64,000 nt of DNA, taken from contig NZ_RYYR01000010.1 in assembly GCF_003977595.1 (NCBI RefSeq), forward strand, positions 98,487 to 162,486. Direction: 5' to 3'. The position numbers and the translations under genes were made by a program. The notes beneath the pieces were generated by a model. It was given only the letters and a program-made list of their open reading frames with translations, was not told the DNA's origin and did not search any database. The stretch is from Lysinibacillus antri (GTDB taxonomy: Bacteria > Bacillota > Bacilli > Bacillales_A > Planococcaceae). This document shows positions 39,871 to 47,406 of the stretch, one piece after another. The number at the start of each line of letters is the position of its first letter. The stretch's first letter is position 1.

Positions 39871-40791
39871 ATGATTCAATCCGGTAACAAGGGAGTATTT
39901 GCAATTCAACAAGTTGCAGATATGACAGGATTATCGAAACAAGTGATTAGAAAATGGGAAGAACGTTATGGGATTATTCAACCAAGGCGATTGGAAAATG
40001 GCTATCGAGTATATAGTCAAGAGGATGTTAAAACGCTTTTGAAAATCAAGTCACTTTCGGAACAAGGTCATTCGCTCAAGCAAGCTATGCTTCTTGTAAA
40101 TGAGGTTGAGGAAGACCCGGAAGTTCCAAAATTAAAGGGAAATGAGGATTCCTTTAATTATGAGCAATGGAATGAGTATGTTTTACGGCTTTTAGAAAAA
40201 GGGAGTCACTGTGATGAAATCGAAATCAATTTAATTCTTAAAGAAGCGTATCATCATCTGGGGCTAGATCGTTTTTTAAGAGAAATTGTAGTGCCCTTTT
40301 TAAAGGAAATAGGGAGACGGTGGGAGAATCGAGAGTGGAATGAATATCAGGAATCTGTCTCAAGCCTAGTTGTGAGGGATTTTTTGGTCCAAATTCGACG
40401 TAATTATCAATATCGAGAAGCTGCTCCATTCGTTCTCGGTGCATGTTTACCATATGAACATCATGAAGTGCCGCTACATTTAATCCTATTGCAATTTATG
40501 ATGAAAGGATGGAAAACACAATTAATCGGAAGTTCACCTGCACCAGGATCAATTGAATCGTTAGTATGTAAACTAAAGCCAGACGTGGTGTTATTATCTG
40601 CTACAACGACCATCCCGTTTACAACAGATCCGCAGCTGCTGCAAAGATTAGATCAATTTGCCAAAGAACAGAATAACATAGTCTTCTATTTAGGTGGACA
40701 AGGTGCAGTCACTTATACCTCCGACTATAAACCACGGGCTATTCGAGTGACAAATTCTATTGAAGATATTTTAAACAAGCGTAATTTATAA
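39871..40791 (+). CDS. MerR-family regulator with B12-binding-like domain (CarH-like)
   Basis: A 306-residue protein. Residues ~6-75 form a MerR winged helix (FAIQQVADMTGLSKQVIRKW...NGYRVYSQEDV). A helical bundle with Trp and a Rossmann-like cobalamin-binding domain follow (LGACLPYEHHEVPLHLILLQ, VLLSATTTIP). CarH proteins use adenosyl-B12 to sense light. Here the Wx9EH motif reads W-x9-ES, and the usual ExHxxG reads EHHEVP. B12 binding may therefore be altered or lost, although the potential axial His remains. ATG 39871 is taken from the AAGGGG spacing; the frame is open upstream to 39712. Confidence 0.82.
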   Translation: MIQSGNKGVFAIQQVADMTGLSKQVIRKWEERYGIIQPRRLENGYRVYSQEDVKTLLKIKSLSEQGHSLKQAMLLVNEVEEDPEVPKLKGNEDSFNYEQWNEYVLRLLEKGSHCDEIEINLILKEAYHHLGLDRFLREIVVPFLKEIGRRWENREWNEYQESVSSLVVRDFLVQIRRNYQYREAAPFVLGACLPYEHHEVPLHLILLQFMMKGWKTQLIGSSPAPGSIESLVCKLKPDVVLLSATTTIPFTTDPQLLQRLDQFAKEQNNIVFYLGGQGAVTYTSDYKPRAIRVTNSIEDILNKRNL

Positions 40792-40808
40792 ATTGAAATT
40801 AAAAAGGG

Positions 40809-40841
40809 GCTGTCCAGAAAGTATTTCACTTTCTGGACAGC
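40809..40841. repeat. 14-bp perfect hairpin after the MerR/B12 gene
   Basis: GCTGTCCAGAAAGT and ACTTTCTGGACAGC pair perfectly around ATTTC. A T-run lies only on the minus-strand side, after four C. It probably terminates the GGDEF operon and looks like one end of a dispersed element: fragments related to the 37129 core (GCTCCTGCGG, CCTCGTCGC) follow to ~40920. Confidence 0.6.
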
Positions 40842-40937
40842 TATGCTTCTAATGATATAATTTCGCTAAAAACCTGTGCTCCTGCGGTAGTAACAATAAA
40901 TTGTCACTATCCTCGTCGCAAGGGAATTGTTTTATCT

Positions 40938-41915
40938 TTATAACTCGCTAAAATGTGTTGAACGATTACGACCATTTTCCTTTGAAGCATAGAGAGCGCG
41001 GTCTGCCTTTTCGATAATCGATGTTTCTGTATCTTGCTCAGTAAATGTTGCTGCTCCGATACTTACCGTTAAGCTTCCTGTTTCTTGCCAAGTTGCTTCT
41101 TCAACTTCTTGGTTAATTTTTTTGGCAAATGAAATGGCCTTTTCGATATTAGTGGCAGGAAGAATCACTGTAAATTCTTCACCACCAAATCGAGACAGAA
41201 TATCTTCTGGGTGCATGATATTTTTAAGTAGATTTGCTAACTTCACAAGCACAATATCCCCAATTTGATGACCGTATGTATCGTTTACTTTTTTAAAGTG
41301 ATCAATATCAATGATTAGGAAAGAGAATGGTTTTCCTTCTTTTCGATACAATTCAACTTGTTGTTCTAACTTTTCTTGGAAGAACCTTCTATTTGAAATG
41401 CCTGTTAGTTTATCTGTATTCGATATTGTGACGAGACCTGAGTTAATTTCCATTAATTCAATTTGTTTCTTTTCAATCTCAAGATAGATTTGTTCTAATT
41501 TTTCAAAAGCTATATTTTTTTCGATATAGGCCTCTTCCATTTGCTTTTTCGTTGCGCGTAATTCTAGCTCATAATCAATGCGCCTCTTCATTTGAACCAA
41601 AATACAATCAATCATCTCGCTGTCACCTTGCTTCACTTTTTTAGCATTCAACAAGTAAGGGACCTCATCACCAGCTTGATTTTTAACTTTAATGAATAAT
41701 TCTTCAACGCATCCATTAAAGTTAATATTTGGATAAAAATAAGAGTGGAAAATCATTTTTGTTCCTGGTTTTAATAAAGATTCAATATGTGTTCCTAGTA
41801 AATCCGCTTGTTTATAGCCCATCCATTCAAGGAAGGTATCATTGACTTCGATAATGTAACAGTCATGATTAATTGATATGAAACCACAGGGAGCCTTTCT
41901 TAACCGTTTATCCAT
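40938..41915 (-). CDS. PAS-GGDEF diguanylate cyclase
   Basis: A 325-residue cytoplasmic protein. Residues ~8-105 are a PAS domain (FISINHDCYIIEVNDTFLEWMGY), ~110-160 a coiled coil and ~165-325 a GGDEF domain. The active-site motif is GGEEF (residues 244-248) and the metal/substrate Asp is in IIDIDHFKKVND. The I-site position upstream reads HPED instead of RxxD, so product inhibition is likely weak. It is encoded 19 bp after rsbQ in the same operon, where B. subtilis has the PAS-PP2C phosphatase RsbP. AAGGAG precedes the ATG. Confidence 0.9.
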   Translation of the reverse strand: MDKRLRKAPCGFISINHDCYIIEVNDTFLEWMGYKQADLLGTHIESLLKPGTKMIFHSYFYPNINFNGCVEELFIKVKNQAGDEVPYLLNAKKVKQGDSEMIDCILVQMKRRIDYELELRATKKQMEEAYIEKNIAFEKLEQIYLEIEKKQIELMEINSGLVTISNTDKLTGISNRRFFQEKLEQQVELYRKEGKPFSFLIIDIDHFKKVNDTYGHQIGDIVLVKLANLLKNIMHPEDILSRFGGEEFTVILPATNIEKAISFAKKINQEVEEATWQETGSLTVSIGAATFTEQDTETSIIEKADRALYASKENGRNRSTHFSEL

Positions 41916-41934
41916 GATTTACTCCTTCTATAAA

Positions 41935-42732
41935 CTAATTTAGATATTCATTTATAATTTCAATTGTTTCTAGAGGCTGACTAATATGAGGATAGTGTCC
42001 CTTTGCATCCATAACTAGAAGCTTACTATTTTGGATATGTTTATGTAAAAATTCTCCTACTTTTATTGGAACAATGCTATCGTTCGAACATTGAATAATA
42101 AGTGTAGGTACTTTTAGGAATGGTAGTTTCGAACGGCAATCCGAAAAGAACGTTACTTCTGCAAATTCTCTTGCTACACGCGGGTTTGTAGAGACAAAAT
42201 CACTTTTCAATTGTTGCGTTAACTTAGCATCATCCGGTTGACTCAAGGCAAATGGCGCCATAAAGCTTGCCCATCCTGCAAAATTCATCTCCATCATTTC
42301 CAGTAATTCTTTTATATCCTCTTTTTCAAATCCACCAACATAGCCATCTGTGTCGTTTAAATAACAAGGGGATGGACCAATCATAATTAATTTATCAAAG
42401 TACTGTGGTCGCTGGATCGCTGCATACATCCCAATCATTGAACTAATAGAATGCCCGACAAATAATACATGTTGAAGATTTAATTCCTCAATAATATCTA
42501 ACACATCTTGAGCGTACCCATGAAGTGTATTATATTTTTCAGATTCATAGGCTGTAATATCTGAATTTCCCGATCCGACATAATCAAATAAAACAACTCG
42601 ATAGTTCATAGCAAATGTAGGTGCGATATATTGCCACATTTTTTGATCACAACCAAATCCATGAGCAAAAAGAATAGTTTGCTCTCCCCGTCCCATAACC
42701 TTCACATTATTGCGTTTTATTACATTTTGCAT
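41935..42732 (-). CDS. rsbQ: RsbQ-type alpha/beta hydrolase
   Basis: RsbQ (265 residues) is an alpha/beta hydrolase that in B. subtilis is needed for the PAS protein RsbP to signal energy stress. The sequence follows RsbQ closely: VIKRNNVKVMGRGEQTILFA, FGCDQKMWQYIAP, MIGPSPCYLND. The triad is intact, with Ser95 in VGHSIS, Asp in CSNDSIVP and His in AKGHYPH. ATG 42732 has AGAGG upstream and gives the usual length. Here the PAS partner carries GGDEF, so the hydrolase product probably tunes c-di-GMP synthesis and not sigma-B directly. That is inference. Confidence 0.9.
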   Translation of the reverse strand: MQNVIKRNNVKVMGRGEQTILFAHGFGCDQKMWQYIAPTFAMNYRVVLFDYVGSGNSDITAYESEKYNTLHGYAQDVLDIIEELNLQHVLFVGHSISSMIGMYAAIQRPQYFDKLIMIGPSPCYLNDTDGYVGGFEKEDIKELLEMMEMNFAGWASFMAPFALSQPDDAKLTQQLKSDFVSTNPRVAREFAEVTFFSDCRSKLPFLKVPTLIIQCSNDSIVPIKVGEFLHKHIQNSKLLVMDAKGHYPHISQPLETIEIINEYLN

Positions 42733-43050
42733 GGTAAAGTTCCTCTCCCCACCGAAAAAGTGATTACTTTTCCTTTGATACCTAAATAAAATAAGATTTC
42801 TCAAGCCATCCACAGATAGTTTAAGTACATAATATTACTTTAGCATATAATTATAGATTTTCTTAGAGTTGTTTATGGAGGAGGAACATTATTTGCTAGT
42901 ACAACAAACTTACTCAAAATTTTCTATCTTTCAAAAGGGGAATTGACGAAAGGTAAATCACCAAAGAATAACTCGGTTGAAATAATTTAAAGAGCTGTTT
43001 ATGAGGAAACAGTTTATTAACATAGCGAATGTTACTTTAGAAATGTAAAT
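42733..43050. other. Gap upstream of rsbQ
   Basis: About 320 bp of AT-rich sequence. No clear promoter for rsbQ was identified. A 17-codon TTG frame at 42893-42946 has GGAGGAGG upstream but no recognisable content. Confidence 0.35.
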
Positions 43051-43090
43051 AAAACCCCCGATAGATGTACTATATCAAGGGTTTTATACT
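43051..43090 (-). terminator. Intrinsic terminator of the EF-hand-like repeat gene
   Basis: On the minus strand, AAAACCC...GGGTTTT arms with an additional GATA/TATC pairing are followed by a T-rich end, just after the stop codon at 43095. Confidence 0.7.
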
Positions 43091-43094
43091 AGTT

Positions 43095-43796
43095 CTATTC
43101 GGTTTTGCTACCTTTAAAACCTTTAAGTGGTAAGTGGTCTACGCCTAATTCTGCTAGTTGTGCTTCTGCATTATCAATAAGGTCTTGAGCTACTTCTTTT
43201 GTATTAGCATCTAAGCCGGCTAGGAAATCATTTGCAGCTCCTTTTGTTGGAAGCTCAACACCAAGTTCAGCTAATTGAGTTTGAGCCTCTTCGCGAGTAA
43301 TTGTACCATCTTTTTGTTGATCTAAAATTGTTTGAGCTTTCTCTTTTGTCGCATCGTCTAAAACAGCTAAGAAATCACCGCGGTGACCATGCTCCCCTTT
43401 TATTGGAAGCTCGACCCCAAGTGCGGCCAATTGAGTTTGAGCCTCTTCACGAGTGATAGAGCCATCTTTTTCTTGGTCTAAAATAGCTTGAGCTTTCTCT
43501 TTTGTCGCATCGTCTAAATCAGCTAAAAAATCACCTCGGGGTCCATGTCCACCTTTTGTTGGTAGTTCTACTCCGATTGTTGCTAAGTTAGATTTAAGGT
43601 CATCCATAATCGCTTGAACCTTTTCTTTTGTCGCCTCATCTAATGAAGCCTTTACATTTACTGCTTGCTCTACAGCTGGTGTGGCATCCGTATTATTTTC
43701 CGTTGCCGCAAAAGCATGAGCTGATCCTCCAATTACGCCTAACGATAAAGCGCCTGTCATTACATATCCAAAAAGTTTGTTTTTGATCATTTTCAA
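43095..43796 (-). CDS. Secreted protein with EF-hand-like repeats
   Basis: A 233-residue exported protein with a signal peptide ending near SAHAFAA. The mature part has four related ~45-residue units of the form LDDATKEKAQ(A/T)ILD...AQLAxLGVELP. Units 2 and 3 contain DQEKDGSITREE and DQQKDGTITREE, which match the EF-hand loop (acidic or polar ligands at 1, 3, 5, 7, 9 and 12). Units 1 and 4 lack the loop. Binding of calcium or another divalent ion outside the cell is plausible. It is divergent from the His-rich/PspA/two-component operon and shares mirrored operator boxes with it. Confidence 0.78.
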   Translation of the reverse strand: MKMIKNKLFGYVMTGALSLGVIGGSAHAFAATENNTDATPAVEQAVNVKASLDEATKEKVQAIMDDLKSNLATIGVELPTKGGHGPRGDFLADLDDATKEKAQAILDQEKDGSITREEAQTQLAALGVELPIKGEHGHRGDFLAVLDDATKEKAQTILDQQKDGTITREEAQTQLAELGVELPTKGAANDFLAGLDANTKEVAQDLIDNAEAQLAELGVDHLPLKGFKGSKTE

Positions 43797-43838
43797 TTCC
43801 TCCTTGTTGTCTTACTGATTGCTACTTTACTCCTCGAT

Positions 43839-43857
43839 GGTGAAAAAATGGTGAAAA
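43839..43857 (+). promoter_or_regulatory. OmpR-type direct-repeat operator, left copy
   Basis: GGTGAAA-N4-GGTGAAAA, an 11-bp period. Read on the minus strand, toward the 43796 gene, it is TTTTCACC-N4-TTTCACC. It is followed after exactly 9 bp by TAAAGT, a possible -10. Confidence 0.65.
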
Positions 43858-43921
43858 CTGAAATTAATTTTTAAATTTCGTCCGCTTACCTATATAAATG
43901 AAACTCACAAAACCCATTTGC

Positions 43922-43940
43922 TTTTCACCAAAATTTCACC
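43922..43940 (+). promoter_or_regulatory. OmpR-type direct-repeat operator, right copy
   Basis: TTTTCACC-N4-TTTCACC on the plus strand, the mirror image of the copy at 43839-43857. It is followed after exactly 9 bp by TAAATT, a possible -10 for the 43986 operon. The box occupies the -35 region, as for PhoP-type activators. Confidence 0.65.
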
Positions 43941-43985
43941 GAAGCGAATTAAATTAAAGACATCAAAAAGAAAGGAGTTAAAGAA

Positions 43986-44354
43986 ATGAAAGTAATAAAA
44001 AAGACACTTCTTACAACTGCGACAGTCATAGTAGGATTAGTACTTCTATTGGGAGGAAGTTTTAAAGTTTTAGCTGCAGGAATGCATGGGCATGGACCAA
44101 GAGCATTTGGCCATCCTGCTATGCACGGACATCATTATATGGGATTCCCGTGGTTCGAAACAGTTGTATTTTTAATCATTGGTGTAATCGTACTTGTATT
44201 TCTAATGAAATGGCTTAACAAGAAAACAAAAGATGCTTCAATGGAACAGTTTATTTATACAAGTTTAGCTACTTCATATAGACCGATGAAAAATCAAAAT
44301 GAAGATATTTTAGATCAGTGGGAAAAAACGATCAACAACAAGGAGAAAGAATAA
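43986..44354 (+). CDS. His-rich small membrane protein
   Basis: A 122-residue protein: an N-terminal signal or anchor helix (LLTTATVIVGLVLLLGGSF), an external His/Gly/Met-rich loop (GMHGHGPRAFGHPAMHGHHY), a second membrane helix (VVFLIIGVIVLVFLM) and a charged cytoplasmic tail. The His cluster suggests metal (Cu, Zn or Ni) contact outside the cell. It is the first gene of an operon with pspA (1-bp gap), the response regulator and the kinase, and may be a sensor accessory. No family name is claimed. Confidence 0.7.
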   Translation: MKVIKKTLLTTATVIVGLVLLLGGSFKVLAAGMHGHGPRAFGHPAMHGHHYMGFPWFETVVFLIIGVIVLVFLMKWLNKKTKDASMEQFIYTSLATSYRPMKNQNEDILDQWEKTINNKEKE

Positions 44355-44355
44355 T

Positions 44356-45018
44356 ATGGGGATTTTCAAAAGAGTAAAACGCATCACAAAAGCAAATATT
44401 AATGGATTGTTAGATAAAGTAGAAGATCCAATGATGATGCTGAATGAAATGACAAGAGAATTAGAACAGGAACTAACGAATGCGCAAAAGGCACTGACAC
44501 GCCAAATTTATGCGGAAAATAAACAGAAGGCATTGATTCTAGAGGTAAACGCAACAATAGAAAAAAGAACAAGACAGGCAAAATTAGCGATTGAACATGG
44601 CGATGAGGCAATTGCAAGATTAGCTATTGAGGAAAAAATGATTCAAGAAAATCAGCTAAGTTTTTTTGTAGAACAATATCAAGCGCTCCAAGATCAAACA
44701 GGTATACTAAAAACACATGTAAACGAATTAAATACAACATTAGTTGAATTACAAAATAGAAAAGTCTTATTAGCTTCACGAGCAAACGTCGCTCAATCCA
44801 TCAAACGGATTCAAGCTACAACATCTTCATTTGAAACAGGGAATATTTTAAAAGGAATTTCGCAAGCAGAAGATCGAATTATATTAATGGAAGCTGAAGT
44901 CGAAGCGGGCAAACACTTTACAAGACCACTATTAATACAAGAAGCAACGGTCATCAATGAAGATGATGTCAATAAAGAGCTCGATAAATTGAAACAGGAA
45001 CAGTTGAAAATCGGATGA
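44356..45018 (+). CDS. PspA/IM30-family membrane-stress protein
   Basis: A 220-residue PspA/LiaH-type protein. The start GIFKRVKRITKANINGLLDKVEDPMMML is the family's amphipathic membrane-binding helix. The rest is a long coiled coil (helices to ~residue 190). These proteins coat damaged membranes and buffer proton-motive-force loss. It is coupled to the upstream membrane-protein gene and lies before a two-component pair, suggesting an inducible envelope-stress operon similar in logic to liaIH-liaRS but with an OmpR-type regulator. Confidence 0.9.
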   Translation: MGIFKRVKRITKANINGLLDKVEDPMMMLNEMTRELEQELTNAQKALTRQIYAENKQKALILEVNATIEKRTRQAKLAIEHGDEAIARLAIEEKMIQENQLSFFVEQYQALQDQTGILKTHVNELNTTLVELQNRKVLLASRANVAQSIKRIQATTSSFETGNILKGISQAEDRIILMEAEVEAGKHFTRPLLIQEATVINEDDVNKELDKLKQEQLKIG

Positions 45019-45026
45019 TATCGGAA

Positions 45027-45056
45027 AAGAGGCACTAGGACTTAGGTGCTTCTTTT
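45027..45056 (+). terminator. Terminator-like hairpin between pspA and the response regulator
   Basis: AAGAGGCAC pairs with GTGCTTCTT (one G-U) and is followed by TTCTTG. It may give partial readthrough into the two-component genes. Confidence 0.6.
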
Positions 45057-45125
45057 CTTGTATCAATCTAATGGCGATTCCAATTATAATGGACAAACAA
45101 ATGAGAAATGATAGGGGACATGACC

Positions 45126-45797
45126 ATGAATATATTACTAGCTGAAGATGACATTTCACTTGGAGAATTAATTGTTTTTATGCTCAAAAAGAAGGCAAGC
45201 TACAATGTCGAGTGGGTGATGGAGGGTGAGGATGCGTACTATTATGCCAATAATGCTCACTATGATGTTTTAATATTAGATTGGATGATGCCGAATGGGA
45301 CAGGTATTGAGGTCTGTCAACGATTAAGAAAACAAGGTTACGCTGGTGCGATTTTGATGCTTACGGCTAAAGATAGCGTTCAGGATCGAATAGAAGGATT
45401 AGATGCTGGAGCCGATGATTATCTCGTGAAACCTTTTGAAATCGATGAACTTCTGGCACGATTAAGAGCCCTTTCACGCCGTAATTACGCGCCGATTGTA
45501 GAGGAAGAAATTAAAATAAAAGACTTAGTATTTAATCGAGCAAGTCACCTAGTCCGATTTGGGAATGAAGACATTCAACTAAGTCCAAGAGAATTTCAGT
45601 TGTTAGATCTACTCTTACAAAACAAAGGACAGGTCATTTCACGTGAAGTGATTCTTGATCGCATATGGGGTATTGATTCCGATGTTGCACCAAAAACAGT
45701 GGATGCGACAGTTAAATTAATTTGTAAAAAATTAAAAAAAATCAAAAAAGAGGACTTAATTCAAAGTATTAGAGGGGTGGGCTACAAGTTTGAATAA
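45126..45797 (+). CDS. OmpR/PhoB-family response regulator
   Basis: A 223-residue regulator. The receiver domain has the acidic pair (LLAEDD), the phospho-acceptor Asp in VLILDWMMPNGTG, and Thr/Lys switch residues (LTAKDS, LVKPFE). The C-terminal winged helix (LSPREFQLLDLLLQNKGQVISRE...VDATVKLICKKLKKI) is OmpR type. ATG 45126 has AGGGG eight bases upstream. It probably binds the 11-bp-period repeats at 43839-43857 and 43922-43940. The kinase gene follows. Confidence 0.9.
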   Translation: MNILLAEDDISLGELIVFMLKKKASYNVEWVMEGEDAYYYANNAHYDVLILDWMMPNGTGIEVCQRLRKQGYAGAILMLTAKDSVQDRIEGLDAGADDYLVKPFEIDELLARLRALSRRNYAPIVEEEIKIKDLVFNRASHLVRFGNEDIQLSPREFQLLDLLLQNKGQVISREVILDRIWGIDSDVAPKTVDATVKLICKKLKKIKKEDLIQSIRGVGYKFE

Positions 45798-45843
45798 TAA
45801 ACTTTTTTCGTTTATTAGGCGAATCAAGCCAGGTGGAAAAGAT

Positions 45844-47178
45844 ATGTTCAGTCGCACCCAAAGACGATTAACGTATATATATAGCGGCTTACTCATCCTT
45901 TTTCTTTCACTTTTTATTATCGTCGTTTATAGTGTTCTGCACTTTTTCATTTCAAGAAATGCAGAACAAGAAATAAAAACCCTTGTGGAGCAAGAATCTA
46001 AAGTCATTGAAGGATATCTGTTAGAAAATGAAAAGAAGGATTTACGAGAAGCACAGGGTCAAGAAATCGTTTTTACTGGGGTAAATCAAGCCTTTTATTA
46101 CGTGATGAATCCAAATGGCGAAATCATGATGGAGAATAATCAAGACAAACGACTACAACAAGCATTAACACCTTTATTAAATAGCAAAGTTGCAAAAAAC
46201 GAAGATGTTTTTTATGAAACCATTCACCTGGATGATATTCGAAAAGAGCGAGGGAAACATGGAGAATTTCGCCCGGATATTGAACAAGACATTCGCTTAA
46301 TCATCGCTGGTCATCCCATTATTTATAAAGGACAAATCATCGGGACACTCTACATCGGAAGGGATTTTACATTTGCCACTCAAGTATTTCAGTGGGTCCT
46401 TATGATCTTAGTGGTATTAGGAATCATCTTCATCGGATTAGCCATATTTATTAGTCAAAGAATGTCCCAAAAAGCAATGGTCCCGATTTCCAATGCGTTT
46501 ACGAGACAAAAAGAATTTGTGGCCGATGCGTCCCATGAATTACGAACACCATTAGCCGTTTTACAATCTTCCATTGACGCAATGGAAATGACAATAGAAC
46601 CTGAGAAAGACGATTTTACAGGGAAACTGTTAACGAACATGAAACAAGAAGTGAAACGAATGACCAGTTTAATAAGTGATTTGTTAACGTTGGCACGATC
46701 AGATTCGAATATACTCGAGCTACGAAAAGAAGTGTTTGATTTTAGACAGGTAGCGGAAAAAGTGATAGAATCCCTAAGTTCACTCGCAAATAAAAAGACA
46801 ATTTCCATTAGTTTAGATGCACCAAAAGAACTCTTAGCAATAGGAGATCCTGAACGATTATCGCAATTGATCTACATCCTTTTAGACAATGCAATTAAAT
46901 ACACACCGACAGACGGAAAAGTAAAACTTACCCTTTCACAAGAAGGACCTGGACTTTCGATTACGATACAGGATACGGGAATCGGAATAAATAGTGAAGA
47001 TGTACATCATATCTTTGAAAGGTTTTACAGAGCAGACAAATCCCGTTCCCGTCAAATGGGGGGACATGGCTTAGGTCTGTCAATTGCAAAGTGGATAGTA
47101 GATACCCATAAAGGCAACATCGAAGTAGTAAGTACACCTGGTGAAGGAACGACATTTTTAATAAAAATTCCTCAGTAA
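45844..47178 (+). CDS. Sensor histidine kinase
   Basis: A 444-residue membrane kinase. Two membrane helices (~residues 10-35 and ~185-210) flank an external sensor of ~145 residues containing a charged HLDDIRKERGKHGEF stretch. Next come HisKA with the phospho-His in VADASHELRTPLAVLQ and an HATPase with N (ILLDNAIKYTP), G1 (DTGIGI) and G2 (GGHGLGLSIAK) boxes. ATG 45844 follows AGGTGG. A TTG at 45790 overlapping the regulator stop would add 18 residues and cannot be excluded. Cognate partner of the upstream regulator. Confidence 0.88.
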   Translation: MFSRTQRRLTYIYSGLLILFLSLFIIVVYSVLHFFISRNAEQEIKTLVEQESKVIEGYLLENEKKDLREAQGQEIVFTGVNQAFYYVMNPNGEIMMENNQDKRLQQALTPLLNSKVAKNEDVFYETIHLDDIRKERGKHGEFRPDIEQDIRLIIAGHPIIYKGQIIGTLYIGRDFTFATQVFQWVLMILVVLGIIFIGLAIFISQRMSQKAMVPISNAFTRQKEFVADASHELRTPLAVLQSSIDAMEMTIEPEKDDFTGKLLTNMKQEVKRMTSLISDLLTLARSDSNILELRKEVFDFRQVAEKVIESLSSLANKKTISISLDAPKELLAIGDPERLSQLIYILLDNAIKYTPTDGKVKLTLSQEGPGLSITIQDTGIGINSEDVHHIFERFYRADKSRSRQMGGHGLGLSIAKWIVDTHKGNIEVVSTPGEGTTFLIKIPQ

Positions 47179-47205
47179 TAAAACTAGAGCTTTTAAAACT
47201 AATAA

Positions 47206-47367
47206 TGGGTTCCTCATTATAATTTGGGGTTGATTTCTGCGGGGGCGCGGCTACAGCGGAAAAATGAATTTTCCGCGCGCGCTTTCCCAAAAGATTCGCC
47301 AGCCACCGCTCCAGCTAACAAGTCAGGAAATTGATTTTGTTATCCCCAACTTTTGGTGAGGAACCCA
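47206..47367. mobile_element. 162-bp element with 11-bp perfect terminal inverted repeats
   Basis: TGGGTTCCTCA (47206-47216) and TGAGGAACCCA (47357-47367) are exact inverted repeats. A second inner pair (TTGGGGTT near 47223 and ATCCCCAA near 47342) and a GC-rich centre (GCGCGGC, CCGCGCGCGC) lie inside. It has no coding capacity. It sits between the convergent kinase and pdxT genes and resembles a MITE. Confidence 0.68.
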
Positions 47368-47406
47368 CTCTAATGTAATATGCGCGAAATGCTGGCGAGC
47401 TCTCAT

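Noticed and set aside
42893..42946. 17-codon TTG micro-ORF with GGAGGAGG upstream, near rsbQ
   Set aside because: The ribosome-site match is good, but the peptide has no recognisable features and no terminator or attenuator follows. It could be a remnant of a lost gene.
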